Source: Gavia stellata
Taxonomy: Eukaryota; Chordata; Aves; Gaviiformes; Gaviidae
DNA length: 64,000 nt
Assembly (NCBI RefSeq): GCF_030936135.1
Contig: NC_082595.1
Span: 109,570,334-109,634,333, forward strand
Direction of reading: 5' to 3'
In this document: positions 11,489 to 21,500 of the stretch, in pieces
How positions within the stretch are numbered: position 1 is the first letter of the stretch
Layout: the number at the start of each line of letters is the position of its first letter
The notes under the pieces: generated by a model
The model's database searches: none
What the model was told of the DNA's origin: nothing
What the model saw: the letters and a program-made list of their open reading frames with translations, nothing else
Translations under genes and position numbers: made by a program

Positions 11489-12855
11489 GGATGCTGGCAG
11501 GATGGAGGTGGGACGGGCAGGGGATGGAGGTAGGATAGAGGTGGGATGCAGGAGAGAAGCAGGCAAGATGGAAGCTGGATGAAGGTGGGATGGAGGTGGG
11601 ATGCGGGCAGGATGGAGGTGGGCAGGATGGAAACAAGATAGTGGCGGGATGCAAGCAGGATGCTGGCAGGTTGGAGGAGGGAGGCAGTTGGGATGGAGTT
11701 GGAATGCTGGTGGGATTGAGGAGGGATGCAGGTGGGATGGAGGCAGGATGGCAGAAGGAAGCAGGTGGGATGGAGGTGGAATGCTGGTGGGATTGAGGAG
11801 GGATGCAGGTGGAGTGGAGGCAGGATGGAGGAGGGAAGTAGGTGGGATGGAGGTGGAATGCTGGTGGGATTGAGGAGGGATGCAGGTGGGATGGAGGCAG
11901 GATGGCAGAAGGAAACAGGTGGGATGTAGGTGGGATTGAGGAAGGATGCAGGCCGGTTGAAGGAGGAAAACTAGATGGGATGGAAGCAGGCTGGAGGAGG
12001 GATGGAGGCAGGCTGTAGGCAGGCTAGAGGGGAGAAGCAGTCAGGATGGAAGTGGAATACAGCCGGCACGCAGGAGGGATGCAGGTGGGATGGAGGCGGG
12101 ATGGCAGAAGGAAGCAGGTGGGATGTAGGTGGAATGCTGGTGGGATTGAGGAGGAATGCAGGTGGGATGGAGGCAGGATGGAGGAGGGAAGCAGATGGGA
12201 TGGAGGTGGAATGCTGGTGGGATTGAGGAGGGATGCAGGTGGGATGGAGGCAGGATGGCAGAAGGAAGGAGGTGGGATGTAGGTGGAATGCTGGTGGGAT
12301 TGAGGAGGGATGCAGGTGGGGTGGAGGCAGGATGGAGGAGGGAAGCAGGTGGGATGGAGGTGGAATGCTGGTGGGATTGAGGAGGGATGCAGGTGGGATG
12401 CAGGTGGAGTGCTGGTGGGATTGAGGAGGGATGCAGGTGGGATGGAGGCAGGATGGCAGAAGGAAGCAGGTGGGATGGAGGTGGAATGCTGGTGGGATTG
12501 AGGAGGGATGCAGGTGGGATGGAGGCAGGATGGCAGAAGGAAACAGGTGGGATGTAGGTGGGATTGAGGAAGGATGCAGGCTGGTTGAAGGAGGAAAACT
12601 AGATGGGATGGAAGCAGGCTGGAGGAGGGATGGAGGCAGGCTGTAGGCAGGCTAGAGGGGAGAAGCAGTCGGGATGGAAGTGGAATACAGCCGGCACGCA
12701 GGAGGGATGCAGGTGGGATGGAGGCGGGATGGCAGAGGGAAGCGGGTGGGATTGCGGAAGGATGCAGGCAGGCTGACGGAGGAGAACTAGACGGGATGGA
12801 GGCAGGCTGGAGGAGGGAAGCGGGCGGGATGGAGGCGGGGAGCCGGCAGGATGCA
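11489..12855. repeat. Minisatellite with 11-bp units in a 77-bp higher-order repeat
   Basis: Purine-rich plus strand built from degenerate 11-bp units such as GGATGGAGGTG, GGATGCAGGTG, GAATGCTGGTG and GGATTGAGGAG. The variant GGAATGCTGG recurs at 11701, 11778, 11855, then 12131, 12208, 12285, 12362, and 12483: steps of exactly 77 bp (7 x 11), apart from one larger gap and one 121-bp step (11 x 11) that holds a variant unit at 12406. A block around 11855-12110 is repeated nearly unchanged about 628 bp further on. The array ends within tens of bases of the CTSB promoter. Long open frames across it, including a 444-codon minus-strand one, are repeat artefacts. Confidence 0.93.
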
Positions 12856-13046
12856 GTCACGCTGGGGGCGGGCCGGGGCCGGGGTGACTCAGCCGCCGGG
12901 AGCTGCCCCTTCCGCGGCCGCCGGGGGAGCGCGGGGCCGGCGGGGCGGTGAGTCCCGGCGGGGGGCGAGTCCCGGCGGGGGGGCGGGCCGGGGCCGGGGC
13001 CGGGGATAAGGGGCGCAGCGGGGCGCGGGCGCTGCAGCGCGGGCAG
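12856..13046 (+). promoter_or_regulatory. CTSB: CTSB CpG promoter and non-coding exon 1
   Basis: Very GC-rich with several GGGGCGGG-type Sp1 boxes (about 12865 and 12980) and no TATA box, typical of a housekeeping lysosomal gene. TGACTCAGC at 12885-12893 fits the AP-1/MARE/antioxidant-response core. A consensus splice donor (GGGCAG followed by GTAAGG) lies at 13046/13047, giving the likely end of non-coding exon 1; the start site is probably between 12,950 and 13,010 but cannot be fixed from sequence. Confidence 0.7.
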
Positions 13047-16000
13047 GTAAGGGGAGGGGGTGCTGCGCTGCGCGGGGGACACGCGTGGGTGGGGATGCGG
13101 CGCCCCCGCTGCCGTGGGGCTCTGCGGGGAGCAGCGGGGCCGGGCCGGGCGGGGAGCGCTGCCCCCCCGGGGGGACCCCGGCCCTGCGCCCGTGGGGTGC
13201 TGCGGAGCACCCCCTTGGAGCAGCAGCAGCGTCTCCCACGGGTGTCCAGCTGCGGTTTGGGGTGGGGTTGGCCGTGGCGGGTGCAGGAGGGATGCTCTGC
13301 TCGGCTCGGGGTGAGGTTTGTTGCAGGGGAAATGCTGTTGACCCGCAGCGCTTCTCAAAACCAGCCAACCTTCCTGTGAGTGGCAGGGGAGGAGAGAAAA
13401 ACCTTGTTTTCATAATGAAGATGGAAAACAAAACCCAACCCACCCCAGCTCTGCTCCTCAGCTGATGCTAAGGAGGTCGGTTTGGTACCCAAAGTGCTTC
13501 TGGGAACATGCACGGCCAAGCTCGGGTCTGGCACCGGGACCACGGCTTGGAGATGGCGCTGGGTAAAAGCTGCCTCGCTTCTTCTGCATGGTGTGCAGTA
13601 TATCTGTCATCCGTATATCGCACTCCCGGGGTCGCTCCGCCGGTGTGATACAGCACAGATCGTTTCCTTCTTGTGTTTTACCTCCAGGTTGCAAAGTTGA
13701 GGGTGCGGATGAGGGCGAGGAAGGGCGGTAGCGCAGGGTGTCTGCTGCGGCAGCTGAGGTCTTGTGCAAGACTCTGGTTTATGGATTGGTCTGTAAGAGC
13801 AAAAAAAAGAAAAAAAAATCAGTGCAGCTCCATTTGGGAGGAATCTTGCACTTTCTGTGAATGCAAGCTATAGTGGCGAGCGCTGCGCCTTGTCTCAAGA
13901 TGTATTTATTTTGCCAGATATCTAACCTGTGCTAATGGTTCGGCTTTTCTGGAAAGGAACGGGTGCGGGGAAGAGTGGCTCATGCTTATTTTTTTATTTT
14001 TTTTAAAGACAGAAAACCCCAAGCTTTGATAATGCAGTAATGGCTGTAATGAAGTCACCAGGCCCTGAGTTTGGTGCATGCCTGTGGGGCCACCGGGCTA
14101 ACCTGGCTGCTCAGCAAGCTGAGCTGGATTGCTTTGTTTATACCCTTGCTTTATTGTGGCTTAGAGTCACACACAAATACTGGCAGCCAGAACAAAGGAC
14201 AAAGCTCCGCTTGGGTAAAGGGCTGCTTGCTGGAGGAGGACACATGACTTGGGTTTTGCTGAGTACCCTTCTCTCTCTGGAGGGCTGGGACAGCTTTTAT
14301 CTTCCCCAAACCTTTGGAAAAGGGTGTGTAGGTGCCTCCGTCTGTGCCTGGAGGGGTTTGGCCCAGACAGCGGAGGAGCTGAGAGGTGCTTCAGGGTTGT
14401 GACTTATCTCGTGGCTTGACCTGCCTAAACTGAGTCATGCGAGCTGGGCTCGGAACAGCCTGGTTTGGGGGGTTTGTTGACCGTGCAGAGAAATGCCCAG
14501 GTTAAATGGGACTTGTGAGCTTTGATTTTTGGGTGATGAGGAGAAGACCTTCGTGGTAGGGCTCAGCAGAGGGATTTGCTGTTGCGGGCACTGCGCATCT
14601 CCCTCGGCTGCTGGGAGGAGGCTGTGGGACCCTGCTGATCTCCGGCATCCTGTGGTCCAAATAGTTGGAGCCCTGTCCCTGGGAAAGCAGGCAGGGACCT
14701 GTCTCTGGCTCCAGGATCTCCTGACCAGGAGGGATGGAGAAGGCACCTGGGTGATGTCACCTCTTTCCCTCCTCCCTGTCTCCCTGCCTGCGCCGTTGCA
14801 GGCAGCAGCCTGCGGCGCAGAGGGACTGCGGGTGGGTGGTGCAGCGCCAGCCGCAGCCATCTCGCTTTGGGTGCTCTCCTCCCTCGCGCTGCTCTGAGCA
14901 GCTCGTGTTGGAGGGCCTTCAGCCTCAGTGCTTCCTCCTCGCTGGCTGGGGGGGGGCGGCTCAAGGGCTGCACTCAGGTGGCCCAAATTTCCTCTTTTTA
15001 AGCAACCAGCTGGTTGAATTGTGAAAATCCTGCCTGGGGTCAGGTGTGCTGGTGGGTAGCAGTTTTCTTCCTCATCCTTTGAGAAATTGCATTACCAGAT
15101 ACTCCAGATCCCAAAGCGGGGGACAGGGGATGGGTCCCCAGCTCCCAGGTCTGCAGCCCAAGAGGAGGTGGGGGCTCTTTGCAAGCCCCAAACATCCTCC
15201 TGCCGTCTGGAGAGTTTGCTAGGGTGAAGCTGCTGTGTCTTAAGAAATCCAACAGCTGAGTTTTGCTTCGGCTTTCAAGCTGTGGTGGGATGTGACGTGT
15301 GAAAACAGCCTTTGCTGGGGTTATCCTGAAGCTGCGAGGCACCTCCAGAGACCTGGGGGGTGCAAAGGGAAGGGGTCTCCTGGGGTGGCTGGAGAAACTC
15401 CTCCGCCCTGTTCACCGTGCAGAAAGAAGAGCGGATATTTGTCGGGTGCAGCAGCTGTTACACAAGCTTAGTTTTGGTGCTGCTCTTTTGGTGGTATTTA
15501 AAACGGCCGTGGGGTTTTAGGGGGAGGGAGGTGTGTGCGGAGGAGATAGCGGTGGTGGGGGAAGCACACGCGCGATAACGCTGCCAGGGGAAGCGTCTTA
15601 CTGCACCGTGTCTGTGGGAAAAGGGGGGTGATGGTGGAAACCAGCAGACTTTTCTTACTTGCTGCATTGCCGCTGGGGTCAGCGTGCCTCCGGCTGCACG
15701 TGACTCGCTGTCGGTGGAAATTCATCCTGCGAGTCCCGTGCCTGCGCTCTCTATATATAGATTTGTTGTACACAGAGCGCTTGCTAAAGCCGTTGGGGGG
15801 TAGGGAGGAAGAAATTGCATGAGATCGAGGATTTCCCTTTCCTTCTCCACCCTGGTCTTGGGATACTCCGTGCCATCCAGCTGAGAGTATTGACTCCATG
15901 CCCATGGGAGACTCCATGCCCATAAGAGACTCCATAGAATCACAGAATGGTTTGGGTTGGAAGGGACCTCTCAAGGTCATCTAGTCCAACCCCCTACAAT

Positions 16001-18588
16001 GAACAGGGACATCTTCAAACAGATCAAGTTGCTCAGAGCCCCATCCAACCTGACCTGGAATGTTTCCAGGGATGGGGCATCCACCACCTCTCTGGGCAAC
16101 CTCTGCCAGTGTCTCACCACCCTCGGCGCAGAGAATTTCTTTCTTCTATCTAGTCTGAATCTACCCTCTTCTAGTTTAAAACCATCACCCCTTGTCGTAT
16201 CGCTACAGGCACTACTAAAAAGTCTGTTCCCATGAGATCAAGGATTTCTTCTTCCTTCTTCACCCAGATCTTGGGATGCCATCCAACTGAGAGTATCAGC
16301 TCCCCCCAAAAAACTTCATGCCCATAGGAGACTTGGCCAGGGGCTCGTTTGCTGAAACGACCGACTGGCTCCCAGCTATTCGGGTTGCGCTGGGAGACCT
16401 CTCGCTGCTTCTGCTGGGTTTGCTGGCTGTCAGCCACGTCGCGGGGCGGATGCAATGCAGCAGAGCTGAAAAGACGAGCGCCTGTCGGAGGGGAAACTGC
16501 CTGGTATCTTTTTTCAGTTTGGTCTCGGGTGTCCTGGAGCTCGCAGGCTGCAGCCAGTGTGGTCTGGTAACCTGAGGATGCGAGATCTCCCGTGTCCCGT
16601 CCGTCAGGAGCTCGGGGCAAGCGGCCGTAGCGATGCAGAAGGCTTTGCAGGGCGGGTTTCAGCCTGTCAGCAAATTCACGAGCATCCTGCTGAAAACGAA
16701 AGTGTATCAGGTGACTTCTGGCCTCAGAAATGCCTCCCTTCTGCGCTACAGGAAATATAAAGTTGACTGCAGGAAGTACAGAGGTTTTGGGGATTTTTTG
16801 TTTTTGTGTTGCTTTTTTTTTTAAAAAAATAATATTTTTCATTAGAAAAGGTGCTTCAGCTCAGGCTGGTCACCTACAAGCTTCTGATGGCCATGTTGAA
16901 GGGGCACAAGGCAAAAACCCCAGTCCAGTAGCCTTAGAAATGTGTATTTGTTTCTCTGGACATAACCTTCCAGCTGCGTAAGCAGGGGAGCACGGTGGGG
17001 GCACCGGCAATGCCAGCGAGTCCCTTGGCTGCGAGAAACCTCTAAGCAAGCGAATATGCACAAAACCCCTTCAGAGAGGTGAGATTGAGGGGTGGGAGGA
17101 TCCACGTGCTGCTGAAACTCAACTTGCTTTTGGGCTGAGCATCCTGCTGAAAGCATGGAGAGTGGGAAGAAAAATAAATAAATGGTGAAATGGGGAAGGA
17201 AAAAAAAGCCCCTTTATACAGTTAGCTGCAGCCGCCTGGGCTTGTCACTGGCAGAAAGTAGGACACTCCTGCTGGGTTTTCTTCTCTGGAAAGGCTAAAC
17301 TTGGCTGTTAGTGGGTGGAGAAATGCATGTGTGTCTCCCCATCCCCTGCTCTGCTGCGGCGGGGCCGGAGAGCTGCTGGCAAGAGCTGCGTGTCCGGCTG
17401 CTCGGGCGTATTTGCCTCGAAAGGCTTAAGCCCCGGCTCGCGAAGGTGATTACACGTTCAGCTCGCTGAGATGAGTAGGAATTAAAGCCTAAATATCTCC
17501 GCTGTTCAGGCTGCTGTGGAGTGTCCGAGGTCTTGGGTCACTCACCAGGCTTGGTGCTCGTCGGGGTGGATGTGGGGTTGGTGAAGGGGAACCGGGAGGT
17601 TTTGGAGGAGGAAGAGGAGGGTACCTTGGTGTGGTTGCAGAGGTCGAGCAGCTCATGGCCTGGCTGCGTGTCTGAGTCAGGCGTAGGGACGCGGAGCAAG
17701 CGGCGGCTGCTGGCGTTGGGGGTTAAATTGCAGTTGGGGAATTTAATGAGGGTTAGGTTAAGGGAGGCAGGAGAACAGAGAAACCACCGAGCCCTGGAGC
17801 ATCTTTGGGCAGGGTGATGCCTGTGCTCCCACGCGGGAGGCTGTGGACCACTCTTGCCATGCTCCCAGAATTCCCCTGCATCTCTGTTCCCCAAATTGGG
17901 ACTTTCCTGCTGCCCTGCACCAAGGGATGCGGCTTCACAGCATCCCCCGTGAAAAACTCCAGTGGGAAGGGAGCACAGGCAGCAGCCGCGGATGTAGGGA
18001 TCCCCATGCAGAGAGGGTCTGTGCACATCGGGGCTGTGACCCTAATCAAGGGTCCCCAGCGCAACGGGATGGCCGAAATGAGGCCATAAAGTCCAAAAAT
18101 GTGATTTGGAGTGATAACTTTGAAGGGAAGAGCACTGCACTAGGGCAAGGGCGAGCAAGTCCCTGGGGCTGCAGCCCTGCCTGCAGTTTGCCATGGGGGG
18201 GGGAGTAATCTATTCCTTCTCCTAGTCCTTATTCTCCAGTGTTGTGGAAGTAAACACAGCTTTTAATACCCTCCAAATTCGATCCTTTGGATCTGCTTCA
18301 AAAGAGACTTTCCTGCCGCTACTAATCCTGCAGCGGTCGACCGAACAGGGTTGCCTTGTCTGATTTCTCTGAGCTGCAGGAGGGGGGTTATTAGTCCACT
18401 CCTACGTTTCTCCTGACCTTTGGGGTAAATCGGGATTGGGAGGGGCTTCCTGCAGCCACGTGTTTTATCCTCCCACGTGTTGTTGCAGCGGTCCTTCTGC
18501 CAAGCCCTTGCTCGTGGTCCGAGCCTGCCTTGGGCAGGTTTCCAATGATGCCCAAATCTGGCTGCAGGTGGAGTGTCCCGTTCTGTAG
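13047..18588 (+). other. CTSB: CTSB intron 1
   Basis: About 5.5 kb between the non-coding first exon and the exon carrying the start codon. It contains a CR1 at 15,933-16,230 with long flanking direct repeats, and two CACGTG boxes at 18457-18462 and 18474-18479 just before exon 2. The acceptor is probably TTCTGTAG at 18581-18588; CTGCAG at 18562-18567 is an alternative with a poorer pyrimidine tract. I saw no other gene in it. Confidence 0.7.
15818..16334. repeat. CR1 insertion between direct repeats of about 110 bp
   Basis: A CR1 3' end in minus orientation (15933-16230; the plus strand begins CATAGAATCACAGAATGG) is bordered on the left (15818-15931) and right (16231-16334) by two copies of the same unique sequence, both starting CATGAGATC and ending CCCATA(A/G)(G)AGACT-like. 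By eye the copies differ at roughly one base in seven and by small indels. The layout copy-CR1-copy is that of a very long target-site duplication, although CR1 normally makes none or only a few bases. Confidence 0.8.
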
Positions 18589-18593
18589 CCAAG

Positions 18594-21500
18594 ATGTGGC
18601 CGTCCGTGTCCATCCTGTGTGTCCTGGTGGCCTTCGCCAATGCTCGCAGCATTCCTCGCTACCCTCCCCTCTCCAGCGACTTGGTCAACCACATAAACAA
18701 ACTCAACACCACCTGGAAGGTGAGTACCGGCTTGCTTTTTGGGTTTTTGGGGTTTTTTGATGCATTGCTTGACAATCTTTGTGGGACTCGGTAGCTGAGC
18801 TTTGGGAGTCTCACCACGTTGGTTGCATCAAACCAGCCTTGGTCCTAGTTGACTTCTCTGGTGAGTTGATGCCATCAGGGATTCCTGCGGTGACAATAAC
18901 TGTGCAGCTTCTCTTCGGAGCAGAGCACTGAAGAATTCATAGACTAGGAGCAATGCCGAGAGGAGAGGGGACTCTGTGGGAGGCTGGAAACAAGCAGCAA
19001 GCATCAAGTTGTATTGGTGACCTGGCCAAACCCACCTCGGCCAGGCTGCTGTGGCCAAAGCCTAGAGTTGGACCTTAGCTTACTGATCGTGATGCGCTGA
19101 TCCTGGAAGGGGCTGTGTTCTGTGTCTGTAGGTAGCTTGGCTCTTGGCCCCTGGGTTTCATAGCAAGTGTCAGACACCAGTTGGGTTTGAGAGAGATCTG
19201 AAGCACCAGGCTGGTCCCAGCGATGCGCTTGATGGCTCTGGAGAGTCATGTCCTGTTTCTCTGTGTCTCTTCCCAGGCAGGGCACAATTTCCGCAACACT
19301 GACATGAGCTATGTGAAGAAGCTCTGTGGCACCTTCCTGGGTGGACCCAAGCTCCCTGAGAGGTGGGTGCCGGGAGAAGACGATGAGGGCCCTGTAAAAG
19401 CTTGTGTGGATGTTCCTGGTGTAGCTGGAGTGGGTGAGGGTCTCCCCAGCAGGCTGTGAGTGGGGTTCCCCTGGGTGCAGCTTGGTGGACATCTTGCATG
19501 GAGTTAAGCACAGAAGCATGCATGGAGGGAACATCCATCCTCTGTCCTGGCAGGTACTTGACCAATTGTGTAATTTGTACTCCTTGAAACTCAAAACACT
19601 GGAGGAGCTGCTGACCCAGTCTGAGGACTTCAGAAGTATTTGTTCTCCTTCAGTAAGCAAACAAGAAGAGAACTCGTCCTCCAGGTCACCGGCAGAGGAG
19701 GTTGGAGAGTCCTGTGCGCCCCATCCAGTTACACTGATGTTCCTGTAACAGGACTTCCCTCTTCTCACTTGCAGGGTAGATTTTGCTGCAGACATGGAGC
19801 TGCCCGATAACTTCGACTCGCGGACGCAGTGGCCTAACTGTCCCACCATCAACGAGATAAGAGACCAGGGCTCTTGTGGCTCTTGCTGGGTAAGAGCATG
19901 GATGGTTTAAGGTCATGTTGATACAGAGTTTGCTGGCCAAAAAACATGCTGTTGAGTTTGCTGCATAAATGGGGGGGACACGGGGGATCCTGCAGTGTCT
20001 GAGCTTCTCGGTGGGCTTCTCCCAGCCAGGCTTATGCTTGCTGCATTCATTGCCAGAAGGTTGCCCGGTTTCTCTCTCTCGGCCAGCTCTAATGGTCTTC
20101 CCTTGGATTTTTTGGGGCTGCCCGCAGGCTTTTGGTGCCGTAGAAGCGATTTCGGACAGAATCTGCGTTCACACGAATGCCAAGGTGAGCGTGGAGGTCT
20201 CGGCGGAGGACTTGCTGTCGTGCTGCGGTTTCGAGTGCGGCATGGGGTGAGCTGCTCTTGGTTCTTGTGCACTTAAAAGGTGGGTGGGAGGAGCAGGGAC
20301 ACAACCCCAAGATGCTGATGGTTTCAGCCCTGTCTTCCCAGTCTCCCTAATGAGCAGGGAGCCCCACCGGTGTTTTGTGCTGTAGATGCTGGAATTAGGT
20401 GGGAACATAAACGTGACTGCATGGACTGAAAGTTCCTCGGGGACACATCCCGCCTCCAGCAGTAGCTGGATGATGATGGATGGTGTAGGGAGGGCAAGCA
20501 CGTAGCGATGCTTTCCCATATAGAGTTGGCAGCTGCCTAAGCCAAAGGAAGGATCTTTTAATAACCCCAAAGCCTTAGTTTTCAGGCACAAGCCTTTTGC
20601 CTGTGGCTTTGGCAGTTGTTGAGAGCAGGGTGGGGAGTTGGGTCTCCAAGCTGTGTGACTTCTGCTGCTCTTGGTGGCAGAGGCTGACCAGGGACCTGGT
20701 AAGGAGGCACCACTGCTTTGGGATTTGGAGGCATGGGTGCTCTTAGCTCCTTCTTGCCCTGAGGCTTTGGTGTCTCGATGCCTAGAAATCCTGGGGAAGG
20801 CAGGGACAGACTTAAAAAGTTTCAACGTGGTGAAAGCTTTCCATCAGCCATCCCACGCTGCCCCAAAAGGGGATGGCTCTGAGCAGGCTGGAGCTGGAAC
20901 TGCCTCCTCTTTCTCCAGGTGCAACGGTGGTTACCCCTCCGGTGCGTGGAGGTACTGGACAGAGAGGGGCCTCGTGTCCGGGGGTCTCTACGATTCCCAT
21001 GTGGGTAAGTCCTGGCAGATACCCTTGTGAAAGCAAAGAGGAGCATCTCTGCTCGGTTACAGGTTCATGTCCTTCAGGGTGCTTCTCTTCTGGTCTGCAT
21101 CCTTGTGGCTGCTCCTTCCTTCAGGTCTGGGCTCAAACACCTCTGCTGTCCTAGCTGGCTGCTCCTGTCCTCATGGCTCCTTCTGGTCACCCCTTTGGGA
21201 CAAGGGTCCCTGAGCAGCACCTAGTAGCAGGAGACCCATCCAGGAAAGGAGCACAGCAGCCAGACGTAACAACCCCACAAGGCTCCTGCTTCCATAGCAG
21301 GAGTGAATCAGGCTGGGAATTTTTTTATTGTTGCTGGTTTTGGACTAGTTCAATACACTTTGGATGCGGGCAGGAGTCTTCCTGACATGTTTCCCCGTCA
21401 CAAAGCAACTTCCAGACTGGAAACCTCTGCCTCTTCCTAGCATGGCCATGAGTTGGTTCATGTTTCCATCTTTTCCATCACTTTCTCAAGAAGGGAGGTG

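Noticed and set aside
12024-13358. 444-codon minus-strand open frame rich in Pro, Ser and His
   Set aside because: It is the reverse strand of the 11/77-bp minisatellite plus the CTSB CpG island; low-complexity repeat composition, no domain, no start context or splice support.
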